Source: Closterium sp. Naga37s-1
Taxonomy: Eukaryota > Streptophyta > Zygnematophyceae > Desmidiales > Closteriaceae
Assembly: GCA_947471745.1 (NCBI GenBank)
Contig: CANJKZ010000517.1
Coordinates: 124,001-188,000 of the forward strand
Length of the DNA: 64,000 bases
Direction of reading: 5' to 3'
Below, piece after piece: positions 33,622 through 44,500 of the stretch. The notes beneath the pieces were generated by a model. It ran no database searches and was not told the DNA's origin. It saw nothing but the letters and a program-made list of their open reading frames with translations. The first letter of the stretch is position 1. Each line of letters begins with the position of its first letter. A program made the translations under genes and the position numbers.

Positions 33622-34541
33622 CTCTCCCACCTTCTAAATAAGGCAGTCCTGTACTGAAAACGGACCCCACACTAGCAAGGATGCCGTAGATCTCCCCTTC
33701 AGCTGAATCCGACGGCCGAAATGCCTTCGATAATATTTTTGAAAAGGTTGGAAGGTAGGCCGTTGTAGTCCGATTTCGATCTGACGGTCGACGATGAACT
33801 AGCCCAAAATGAAGTTGAAGTTGGAATGTGGGCCCGTGATGAAGCAGATGTGGATCTGACGGTCGAAGACTGACGCGAAAAGAGAGGGAACCTGCTGACG
33901 CGAATTCAATCGCGATTGAGCAGGAACCGTTGATCGTGTCGGTGTGATCGCGATCGTCCGTCGTGCTGACGCAACCTGACAAAGTCAGAAAAGACCGAGA
34001 AAAACGCCAAGGAAAGAACAGTGCAACGCACTTTCTCCTCCCCTCCAAGAAAACACACCAAAATGTTTCCCGCAGCTGCGCCGAAGTAAACTCCAACAAG
34101 ACCAGGTGTTAAGTCCCACTCAGAAAACCGTTGAGCGTAGAAATCCAGGTGAAAACGTGTCGGTGGAGGAAAACGATGACGAAACCATGTGTGAGATGTC
34201 CATAAAATCTTCGAGGGGGAACCCTCTGAAGTAGACCAGGAACCGAAATGAAAATTGCCGAGTACTCGAACTGAACGTAAATTGTCCACACATCGCCGGA
34301 AATCAGGCGATATCTTCAGCAGTTGCAGCTGGCAGCTCCTGACGTGGTCGAATTAATTGCAGTTGTCGTGGTTGGAGGCGAGTTGAGCGTTTTGTCGCTT
34401 GTAGAGTTGGAAGTCCCGTCCCGAAAACCTCTGGCCGTGAAACGGGGTGTGGCGAAATAGTCGTCGATGAATGCGATTGATGGCGAAAACAAATACGAGA
34501 GTCGGCGATAGTCGTCGCAGTTGTAACCAAAATCGGATGTC

Positions 34542-36758
34542 ACTCCGAAAATGTTGTCGAGCGGCGATCCAGGGTCAGATGATGTCAGCACCTTCAGCAG
34601 CTTCGTCCATACTCGCCGAGAAATTTGTCGTAATGCGCCGAGGGCTCCTGGGCAGAGATGAAAAATTGCAGATGTCTCTCCCCCCCTTCACTGCTGGTGC
34701 CGCCTTCTTCAGTTCGTCGTAAGTCGTTCGTACCCCTTGAAAACTCCGTGTAGTTCTCGCGGTGTTGCCCACTTCGTTTGACGCGCGCGTTTAACCAAAT
34801 GCCGCAACTCCTCCGAAATTGTCGGCGCTCCTTGCCGTAAAACCGGTAAGTCCCCAAGTAAACACTCCGAAATTGTCGCTCGAATCGAACCCCGTAAATC
34901 CGCAGTTGCAGGTGCAGTTCGCCTCCGAAAATCTCGGACGTGCTATAGCCGCCCACTCGGTCACCATCAGTTTCCGTCGGTTACCCGACCCCAGCATGTG
35001 GGTTCAATAGAGAACCGGGGACTGCCCTGGGTTATTCCGAGACCGAATTTCACGGAACCTAGTGGCATCAACGCCGTTGACTTCGTAGTCGAAAACTGCT
35101 CCCGCCGATGTTGCTTAACAAAATACCACGTTTCTCCCACTAGCGCTTTGCAGATGTTACACCGCATCGCTCGTCGCCGGTCGATAAGCTCCCGAAGCTA
35201 CGACTGCTCCCACGCTCCCTTTTTTCTGAAGAATTTCCCGAGGTGTGCGTTTAAACACCAGGGGTCCTAGGCATCCTTGCCGCTGTGTTTCTTGCCAGGC
35301 AACTTCGAAAAGGGCCCTTCAGGCGAAGTCCCCCAACGACTCAACCGCACTCCAAGAAGCGAAGAAATACCCGCAGCTTCATTTTTTGGTCGTTTCACCC
35401 CCCGACAATTCCGCTTCCCGCCGTTCACCCAGCGTCCGCTTTTTTTCGGATGGGGTATAGTCGGTGCTGCCCGCGCGAACCCAGCCACGGTGGAGAAGAA
35501 AAGTCTATCGGAGTCGGGGCAGCCTTAGTTAAAAGGAAATCATTCCCAACCGCTTTGCAGCCCACCGTGCCGTCGCGCCACTAAAACTCCACAGCTCCCG
35601 GTCCCAGCTCGCCGCTGCGCCGTTACCTCGTGTAGACGCCCGGGTCAGGAGAAACCAGCGAACTGCACCATTGTTGTCATGCGGCGCCCCGATTTTTTCA
35701 CGTGCTGTTTCACCCAGCCCGCTTTTGTCGGAGTAGAACAGTGCCGCAACTCCTTTTTTTTGTTTTTTCTGTACAGCTGTTGAACGAGCACCAACCCAGG
35801 TGCCTTTAACCAGCGCAGGGTAGGCCCGTGTTCACCCCCGTTATTCGGCCAAGTAGTTGACTGCATGAGTCAGAACTAAAACTTGGTGGGGATGGTGAGG
35901 TTCGTGCGACGGAAGGTCACAGATCGTTCATACCGGCTTTTAACCTGCCATCACGCCGTTCTTCAACCCCCGCTTAGCCGTCGGGCAGTTTCTTCTCGTG
36001 TGTCCCGGCGGCCTGTACCACTCTCCTCCGTAACTGTCGGCATGGTACCTTGAACACCGTTTAATCGTGGGCTGTTGAGGCTGTCCCCGAAAATGACTTC
36101 CTTACAGGGAATCCACTCTCGAAATTGCCGGCCAGCAGTCAACAGTACCAGGCACGCAGCGTCATCCGAGTGTTCTTCGGGGTGTATGGGCCCGAATTGC
36201 CCTCGCCGCCTGCGTCCCACTCCTCCTGAGTGCGATTTAGCCACTCCGTTTTCTGTTGCAACCCGTAAGTGTCGGCGGGTCTGAAGTTCCCGTCTGTCCA
36301 CGTCCACTCCTGCCGAAATACTCGATGACGCGCCCGCCATGCAGTAAAAGCCGCTGCACTTCAGGTCGGGCGGGACGACAGTTGACCCCGCACAATTCGG
36401 GCAATTCGCGTGTCGTCTCTCCTCGTCCACCGATATTTTCGGACGCAAAACTCCATTTGCGCCTGGCGAGTTCCCCAGCTGACTTTTTCTCCACAGTTGC
36501 TCCGAAATTGTCGCCCACAGTGACGCACGTCCGTTGTCGCCAGCTGCCGAAACACATTCCGCGAGTCATGCGCGCAAAATGACGACGAGCCACCGTCGTA
36601 AATTGCCGCATCAGACGAACTCCGAAATTGTCGCGCAGCTGTTGACCCAGGTCCGACGGCGTCAACTGCCACACACGTTGACGACTCCGCGAATTTCGTG
36701 CAGGTGCCGACGCAGGTCCGCTGACGCCAGCTGCCACACAAAACTTCCGAAATCGTCG
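34542..36758. repeat. dispersed CTCCGAAATTGTCG motif inside the LARD
   Basis: Clear or near copies at about 34,542, 34,612, 34,810, 34,865, 34,921, 36,116, 36,500, 36,620 and 36,744, all in the same orientation. The flanking sequence of each copy is different. Function unknown. Confidence 0.7.
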
Positions 36759-37039
36759 GTAAATCGCGGCGGAAATTTACTCACATTAACGTCGCGACAG
36801 CTACAGCTGCCCGTTGCCCGGGGAGGGGGAGGCCACGGTCGATCGCGACCGTTCGAGGCAAGGATCTGGCGGTGCCGAAGGAGTACCCGTTTAAACATAG
36901 CCGCGAGGAGCAACTAACTAGTTCTCCTGGCCGGACTACGCAACTCCTGGACCCCAAGACATCCTTCCTCGTCCCCCCCCCGAGGGATATTACACTCTAA
37001 AAAACGGGGAAGGCTAGGAAAGTAGCTCTGATACCAGGT

Positions 37040-37312
37040 GTTATGAATGAACTTGCAGAGTGCGCAGAATATCGAATAACGAGAATGAACTGATTACCGA
37101 ATGACGATACAATGAGAAAGGCACGACTAAATAGGGGAAGTCCTAGCTAGGCGGAGAGGTTGGGCGAGGATGGCTCGGTGATGGTTGCGATTGGAGCGGA
37201 GGCGACTCGGGAGTGGTTCGGTGCGACGAAATAGGAAGGACAGGTTCGTCGCGTGACCCTCGGGATGGCCTCGCTAACGAGTGCCTCAGTAAGGATTCTG
37301 TAAATCCTTACA
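37040..37312 (-). repeat. LARD 5' LTR
   Basis: 273 bp, nearly identical to 33,348-33,621, adjoining the primer-binding site. Confidence 0.92.
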
Positions 37313-37317
37313 GTTCC

Positions 37318-37639
37318 CGAAATAAGAGCTAGTTGGGCCAATATGAACAGAACTCTACTATCGTTCAAATGGGATGGTTACTAATCTTCAAACCTGCTTC
37401 TCAGATGGTCATCTGTCTGCAGCAATTTGATTTTCTTGGAATCGAGCGTCCATTGCAGTCACGTGTATGATTAGGGCGGGTCCAGCGTGTACGTTTACAG
37501 GTACTATACAGTTCATCTGTCTTGGTTTGAAAAGATATCAGGCGGTGCACAGCGGTTTTGAAATTGCACCGTCTTGAACCGTAACGCAATACAGATTACC
37601 GCACTGAATGAACTGTTATGTACGGAAAACTGAGATGCA
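37318..37639. other. intergenic, no feature seen
   Basis: About 320 bp of unique, AT-richer sequence between the LARD and the nuclease-like reading frame. No coding or structural signal seen. Confidence 0.5.
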
Positions 37640-38283
37640 GGCATCAGCATGGTCCTTCTCGGGTGCATGATGAGGTGAAGTTTGCGGTGGCGAAGATCTC
37701 TAAGGCGTCGGGGGGGGGTGGTGACAATGGAGGATAGTGTGGTGCTGCATGGGAAGCGGGTTGATGTGGCGGTGCGACGTCCAATGGCTGGAGAGGCTCA
37801 CGCCCTAGAGATCAGCGTCGCGGACCCGCTATCGCTGTCTCCATCACTGCTGGGACAGTGCGAGCGTCAAATATGTGTGGCGGCAAGGGAGTGGGAGCGC
37901 CGCAAAACGAGTGACTACGCGCCTCTGCTTGCACGCAACCGGGGCGTGCAGTTCACCCCTTTGATAGTTGAGACGTGGGGGTGTCTCGGCGGTCGTTTTC
38001 AGCGGAGGCTTCGTCAGCAGGGGGATGCGCACGTGAGACTAGCTGTGTCGCGGGGGGCTTGTCGAGAGGACGACTCTGTGTTTTCGGCTTATCTTTTAGG
38101 GTCACTGAAGGCGCTCATCGGGGTGGCGTTACAACGGGCGCAAGCCCGTGTCATCCTGCTTCGAGCAGCGTCTTCCATGGTGGGGATTAACGTAGATTTG
38201 GTGGATCGGGAGAGGGACGATGTCGATGTGGAAGGCGGGGCTCTCTGGGTGGAGGCCCCGTATATGGTCGATACGTTGATGTG
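37640..38283 (+). pseudogene. probable retroelement C-terminal tail with PD-(D/E)XK-like fold
   Basis: A frame from ATG 37,727 to a stop at 38,283 encodes about 185 residues: VVLHGKRVDVAVRRP, ALEISVADPLSLSPS, CEREWERRK-like helix (VAAREWERRKTSDYAPLLAR), GVQFTPLIVETWGCLGGRFQ. This order (an acidic residue in a beta-strand, a helix with E and K, then FTPLIVETWG) matches a nuclease-like domain often found at the C-terminus of algal and animal retroelement proteins; that comes from memory of the family, not a search. Sequence upstream to about 37,640 may belong to the same domain. No reverse transcriptase is next to it, so it looks like a decayed 3'-terminal piece. A host single-domain protein is the alternative. 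Confidence 0.45.
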
Positions 38284-38287
38284 ATTG

Positions 38288-39850
38288 AAGGGGGGGGGAT
38301 GGGGTGTGGGATGGGATGTCTTGATGGGGTGTCTTGACTGGGCGTTTTGATTGGGTATCTTGAGTGGGGGTTTTATGTGTGCTGCATTTGGGTTCTTTTT
38401 GGCAGTTTCATTTTCCTTCTCCCTTTCTTTTTTCATTCCCTTTCCTTTTCAGAAACACTATGGCGGGCAAGGTTTAGGTCCAGTGGGTTTCACGAATGGC
38501 TGTAGGTGCTTCGGTGTCTATGCAGTAAACTGTGTGTTTCTGTTGGTGATTACACCTGAAAACGTACGTGCTGGACCCGCCCTTATTTAATTTTGCCGCG
38601 TTTTCCGTTGCACCCAACCAATAGTCAAAGCTGACCGTTCTCCACCCCACCACGGCTTTTCGGGAACCGCATGGGCATGGGGCGTGACTTCTCCAGAAAC
38701 TGTACTGTACAGAACAGGGGGCCAGATCGACCGACAGGAAATGCAGTTGAAGAGGCGACCGTTATGCGACGGTTTCCGTGAGTGCGAATTGAAGATGGCT
38801 TAGAGACGTTCCCACAGTTTCCCGACAAGAAAGTCTGCCCACGCGGCTCGCAATTATGCAAATTTCGAGAAATTTGCCGACATGCGGCTCGAAGTTCGAC
38901 CACCAAGTTTCCCATCAAATTCGTCGTGCGAGTGTTCATCCACATCCGTATACGATCTCATCTGACGGCCCACGACGCTTACCGAAATGAGCTACGACCC
39001 CACCCGCGATTTTGTGTCATTGCCCGAAGTTCAGCTGCCCAGTTTCTGAGTCAACGCCATTCAATAGCAAAAATGGTTCAGTGCGCCTCAGAATGTTTTG
39101 TTTTCAAATTTTTGGGCACCGTTTTACGCGGGAGTCAGAAATCCCAACCAAATCGTTGAGTCCATCCGATTGTCAGACGTGAAGGCCTATTGGGTGCGAC
39201 TAGATTATTTACGTGAGTGCTGGTCAGAAGGTCGCAATTTGGTCGTAACTGCTCGCAAGGACGCGGTGTCCTGAGTGGGGCAGTACCCCACTCTGACCAC
39301 CATCCCGACAATTTTTGAGCCTGATGGGCATACTTCGGTGTCGGGAAATTGTGGGAACGCCATCTTATTCCATTGAGCAACACCAAACGTTCCATCTGCC
39401 CGTTGGCAACAGCATCGTGGACAATAACGAAATCGACGGTGCACGATCACAACTGGTCAGTGGTTGGCGTTCCCCCGCAGACTCTGTGTTGACGCGATAT
39501 GCTATTGGCTGCTGGTTTGATGCTGAGCCTTGTGAGTGTTGAGTTCTGTTCGCTTCTTTCTGACATCTTTTCGACATCTTGATTTTTCTTTCGGTACAAA
39601 CATCGAAGCACCGGCCTCGCAAGCGTAGTCCCTAGGTTCTTTCCCGCGCACAAGCGCCCACCTATTGTTAACTGTGTTCAATAGCAGCAGCTTTCCCGCA
39701 GCCACCACTCCAAAACTCACATCAGCGATGCGTTAGTACTTCACAACCTGAACGTCATATCACAATTATCCTGGTTAGGACTGTGAGACAATCTTAACCG
39801 TTCGACATCACCCGTCGAAACCCCCTTCTCGCGTGTCCTCATCCACACCA
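38288..39850. other. intergenic, DGK promoter side
   Basis: No gene seen. It holds an inverted-repeat pair at 38,796-38,866 and 39,285-39,365. The DGK promoter and 5' UTR should lie at its right end; I see no clear TATA box close to the start codon. Confidence 0.55.
38796..39365. repeat. inverted-repeat pair, candidate decayed foldback element
   Basis: The left arm (about 38,796-38,866, with GTTCCCACAGTTTCCCGACA) and the right arm (about 39,285-39,365, whose complement has GTTCCCACAATTTCCCGACA) are imperfect inverted copies about 65 bp long. No coding sequence lies between them and no target duplication is clear. Confidence 0.5.
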
Positions 39851-41491
39851 ATGGCTGAACAGGAGCAGCCAGAAACTCCTTCCGCAGTCGGCGGAGCGAT
39901 CGCATTACCCGAGATGAAACCTGCCAAAGCGGCAATCAGTAGCATCCGCGTGGCGAAAGGCGTGGCGGATCAGATTTTCCTATCCAAGCTCACCGTCGAT
40001 AGCCTGCGCTTCCCCAAGTCAGTCGCCACGGCGGTCCGAGCCGCGGTGACGGAGGCCAAGCTGCAGGTGCCGGAAGCCGGGCCTAATGGCGAGGTGGCGG
40101 CGGCAGACGGCGCTGATCCCGAAGCGCCGTTGGTCGTGTTTATAAACTCCAAGAGCGGGGGCAGACTCGGCCCGGAACTGTTCGACGCGCTGATTACGGA
40201 GATCGGCGCGCTTCAGGTGTGCTGATTAGGGCATGACTTGAAAGTGCGTGTCGTGTTTGTGCGTTCTTTGCCATGTTATTTTGGTATTTTCGCGGTTCGT
40301 CACCAGGTTTCTTTCTCCTCACCCGACACTTTGTACTGCCTGAGAGATAGTTTCTCTCATGGCTCTTTCTCTCCCGCTCATGCCTTTAATCTTTCCGCCG
40401 GCTTCCATGTCCCCCTCCCTCGTTCTCCCGACCTTCCTTTCTCCGTCATTTCTTTCAATCACCCTCTCCTCCCTCCCACTCTCTCTCTCCCTCTCCCCAC
40501 TCTCCCACCCTCCCCCATCCTAACCTCCAACTCCCCCTCCCTCCCTCCCTTCACCCAACGTCTCGACTTCACGACCGGAATGTTCCGTGCGCACTCGTGT
40601 CGCGTGCTGCGTGGCGGGTGCTGCGTGCTGTGCGTGCGCGCAGGTGTACGATCTGAGCAAGGTCAAGCCGCAAGTGGCCCTCACAACCATCTTCGGCTGT
40701 CTCGAGCGACTGGCGGGGGAGGGCGACGAGGCCGCGTCGAAAGCGCGCCGGGGACTACGGATCGTGGTGAGTGCCGCGGAAAGCGATGGCGTGTGGGGAG
40801 GAAAGGGGAAAGGGCGAGCGAGAATGACAAGGGTCGTCGCGAGTAGTAGCGTTGTGTCGCGGTGTAACGTGGAGGGAAGCTGGGGTTGGGGGCGATTGCT
40901 GTTCGAGCGCGGGGTTTAAATGTGCGATATAATCCGCTGGCAGCGCGCAATGGCCTTTGCGTCGACTCTGAAAGAAAGAAAAATATAACGTGGTCGCGTG
41001 CGGCCTTGCTGCGTGCTGCTGGGCCAGCGCAACTGGAGAGCGAAGGACAGCGTAACGCGCAAGTGAGCGATTAGCAAGGAGCTGCTTCGTGCTGCGTGAA
41101 ACGCGCCGGTGCACGAGCGATGAGCGAGCGATGTGCGACGTGCCGCGTACCTCCTGCATCGTGCGATGCTGACGTCTGCATACAGTGTTGCTCTGACTGC
41201 GCAACTTGCACCCTGTTCGCTGTGCGCGCACGCATATCCAGCTTATGCCATTGGCTCCCCGCCATTGACTGACCCTTTTTCTCCGTTCCGTTCGGTTCCG
41301 TTCCATTTTTTTTTTTAATCCGTTGCGTGGGGTGCGGGCTGGATGGATGTGCAGGCAGCAGGGGGCGACGGCACGGTGGGGTGGCTGCTGTCTGTGCTCG
41401 AGAAGTTCCCCTCGCCGCCACCCGTTGCCGTCATTCCGCTCGGCACTGGCAACGACCTCTCGCGAACCTTTGGATGGGTATGTGCGCGTGA

Positions 41492-41548
<57 letters not shown>

Positions 41549-44500
41549 TGTGTGTGTTTGAGGGCACGTGCGTGTGCATGTGAGTTCCTGTGAGTGTGCA
41601 CATGAGCTGTGCTTATGGGTGGATGGATGCGCCTCTGTGCAAGCACCCACCTTCAACGTGTGCATCAGATATGACATTTCACAAACCCGAAACCCTGTAA
41701 ACTCTTGTCCTCCTTGCCTCCGCTCGTGTCCTTTCACCAGTTTCCGTGTCCATCTCAAGTTCCTGTGGACTCTCTTCCTCTGCTTCATGTGCCCTCTTGC
41801 CTGTCGTCTAGCCCTTCATGTATAATGCCATGCCATCCCATGCCATGCCATGCCATCCCATCCCGTCCCATCCCATGCCACCCCACGCCACCCCACGCCA
41901 CGCAGGGCCCATCGTTTTCGTTTCTGGGCATAGCACTGTTTGAGCAGATGCTGCTGGGGGTGGTCACCGCACAGCCCTGCAAGCTGGACGGGTGAGAAAA
42001 GCATCACTGCACCACCGCACCGCCTGCTTCCCATCATCACCATCAGCATCACCAACACCGCCACACCGCCTCTCCTCTGATACTTTGAGGCGTCTCAAAT
42101 GTCAGCATAATCAAAATAGCCTCTCCTCTCCTCTGATTTTCCCTGCTCCCCACTGGCTGCGATCCAACTCTCTCAATCACGCGGTGTGATCGAGAAGTTT
42201 CCTGTCACTCTGTGTGCTGCACGTGCATGCCCCACCACATGCATAGGCCCATGTGCATGCGCCACGTGCATGATCCCATGCGTCCATGCATCCATGCATC
42301 CCTACATCCACACGCCTACACGCATCCCGTCCGTTCCTTCCTCCTCTGTGCTGCTGACCATCACCCTGCCACTCTCGTTCCCTGCCTTGCCTCGTGCACA
42401 TGCACACATACACGAGCAGCTGGAGCATACAGGTGACGCCATCCCCTGACATGGACACCACTCAAATGCACCTGCCATACGCCATACATCCACAAGAGAC
42501 CGCAGGCGAGGTGAGCCCCCACATAGAAACACACGCATCCCATGCATGCATGCATCAATGTGTGCGTGCATGTCTGTCTAGTCTAGCTTGGAGGCACCTC
42601 ACAGCACCTCACTATTCACACAGAAGCACTCTCCCTCCCCATCTCCTCCCCACCCTAGAAGCTTTCCTCCCACCTGCGTCCCTCCCCGCTCCCTCCTCCC
42701 CGTGCTATCTCCCCCCCCAGCCCCGCCACTCCTCCCCCTTTTTCTAATTCTGCGCATGTGCACAAACGCGAATGCGAGTGCGGTATGCCTATGTGCGTGC
42801 TTGTGTGCAGAGCGCAGAGGTGCATTGCATGCACACCACGTCATAATTCACATCATGCATGCACGTGGCTCTCATCAGCCACCCACCGGGTGCATGTCCC
42901 CATGTGTGCCCGTGCCGTGGTCGTGCAGGCAGCACCAACGTCGTTCCTGGGAAACTTCTACCTTTACTTCAGCATTGGTAAGTGCATGTGTGCATGGGTG
43001 CCTGTGTGCGTGTGTGCGTGTGTGCGTATGTGCGTATGTGCATGGGTGCCTGTGTGCATGGGTGCCTGTGTGCATGGGTGCCTGTGTGCCTGGGTGCCTG
43101 TGTGCCTGTGTGTGCACGTTGAGTGACTTCAAACAGTGGTTGGGCTGGCACACAGCGACAGAGTCGACTCTCTTGCGGCTTGGTGCGCCTCACCCTAGAC
43201 CCAACATGCTTTCTTCGCCCGTGCAGCACCCTCGACCTCCATTCTCCTCTCTCTCTCCGCCCATTCCCCTTTTCCCCAATTCTCTCCCCGCTCTCCCCCA
43301 ATTCTCTTTCCACTCTACCCCCATTCTCCTCCCACTCTCCCCCCATCCCTCCCCACTCTCCGCCCATTCTCTCCCCACTCCCCTGTGCGAGCAGGCATGC
43401 ATACCCAGGTTGCACACGGCTTCCACACGCTGAGGGAAAGGACGGCCCTGGCTGACCCAACGTGCTTGCTTCGACCTGAGCCCCACCCTCTCAATTCAAC
43501 GCACGTTCCCCCATGCTCTCCCCTTTGTTTCCGCCCGAGCAGGCATGGACGCACAGGTGGCACACAGCTTCCACACGCTAAGGGAGAGAAAGCCCTGGCT
43601 GGCACGTGGCCGCATGGCCAACCAGGTGAGCTTTAGGGGTTTGGAGCGATTTTGGGGGTTTGGGTTTCGGGCTGGAGTTGGCGAAGAAGCTTCCACGTGC
43701 TGAGGGAGAGGAAGCCCTGGCTGGCACGCGGCTGCATGGCCAACCAGGTGAGTGAGCGCATGGCCATGTCATGGGCGGCCACCATGCAGGAGAGTTTTGA
43801 GACGTCTCAAAAGTCATGGCCAACCAGGTGAGTGAGCCCATGGCCATGTCATGGGCAGCCACCATGCAGGAGAGCAGTTATGAGGGGTTTGGCATTCGGG
43901 CTGGGGTTCTGGGTTTGGGGTGGTTTGAGGTTTGGGATGGGCTCGTTGTTTCCCAACTCCCAGCTTCTTCCCCCATTCCCCCTCCTCTCTCTCCCCTCCT
44001 TCCCCCCTTCCCTCCCTTCCTCCCTCCATTCCTCCCTCCCTCCCCCTTTCCCTCCCTGTCTCTCCCCCATCCCTTCCTCCCCTACCCATGGCATGCTTGC
44101 ATGTGTGTGGTGTGTGTGCGTGCGCACGTGTGTGTGGCAGGCCATTTATGGAGGGTACGGGTGCACACAGGGATGGTTCTGCACCTGCTGCTCCACGCAG
44201 CCTGAGGCACGGTAAGGGCTCCTGTAGTTCCAAGTCAAGCCCAACCACGTTCTGAGTCGACAGATTCTGAGGTATTGGTTTCTTAGACGACTCAACTTCT
44301 GCGCTCCTCTCCTCACCCTCCCCTTCCCCCCCTCTCCCCCCCCCCCCCCCCCCCACTCTCCTTCCTTCCTCTCCCACTCCTCTCTCCCACTCCCCCTAAC
44401 CTCCCCGCGCCCCCCCAACAGGTTTGTGCACATGATTGCAACGTTCAGCGTGCATTGAAAGGTTTCGAAATTGACGCCGTCTCAGAAACCCCTTTCCTCC

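Larger units (their letters stand above)
33348..37312 (-). mobile_element. non-autonomous LTR element (LARD-like)
   Basis: A 3,965-bp element with LTRs of 274 and 273 bp (33,348-33,621; 37,040-37,312) that differ at about two positions, a GTTCC target duplication (33,343-33,347; 37,313-37,317), a minus-strand primer-binding site TGGTATCAGAGC beside 37,040 and a purine tract beside 33,621. The 3.4-kb interior has no recognisable gag or pol, so it is a large retrotransposon derivative that must borrow proteins. The 5-bp duplication, primer site and LTR-terminal hairpin resemble the neighbouring Gypsy family. The interior repeats a short motif, CTCCGAAATTGTCG, and variants. It looks structurally whole and young. 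Confidence 0.9.

Noticed and set aside
33348-37312. Small open frames (100-170 residues) inside the LARD
   Set aside because: None resembles gag, pol or a host protein and none has neighbours in phase; the interior appears non-coding.
42588-43460. Cys/Val-rich frames in DGK introns 5-6
   Set aside because: They derive from GTGTGCATG-type low-complexity intron sequence between exons whose phases already join correctly.
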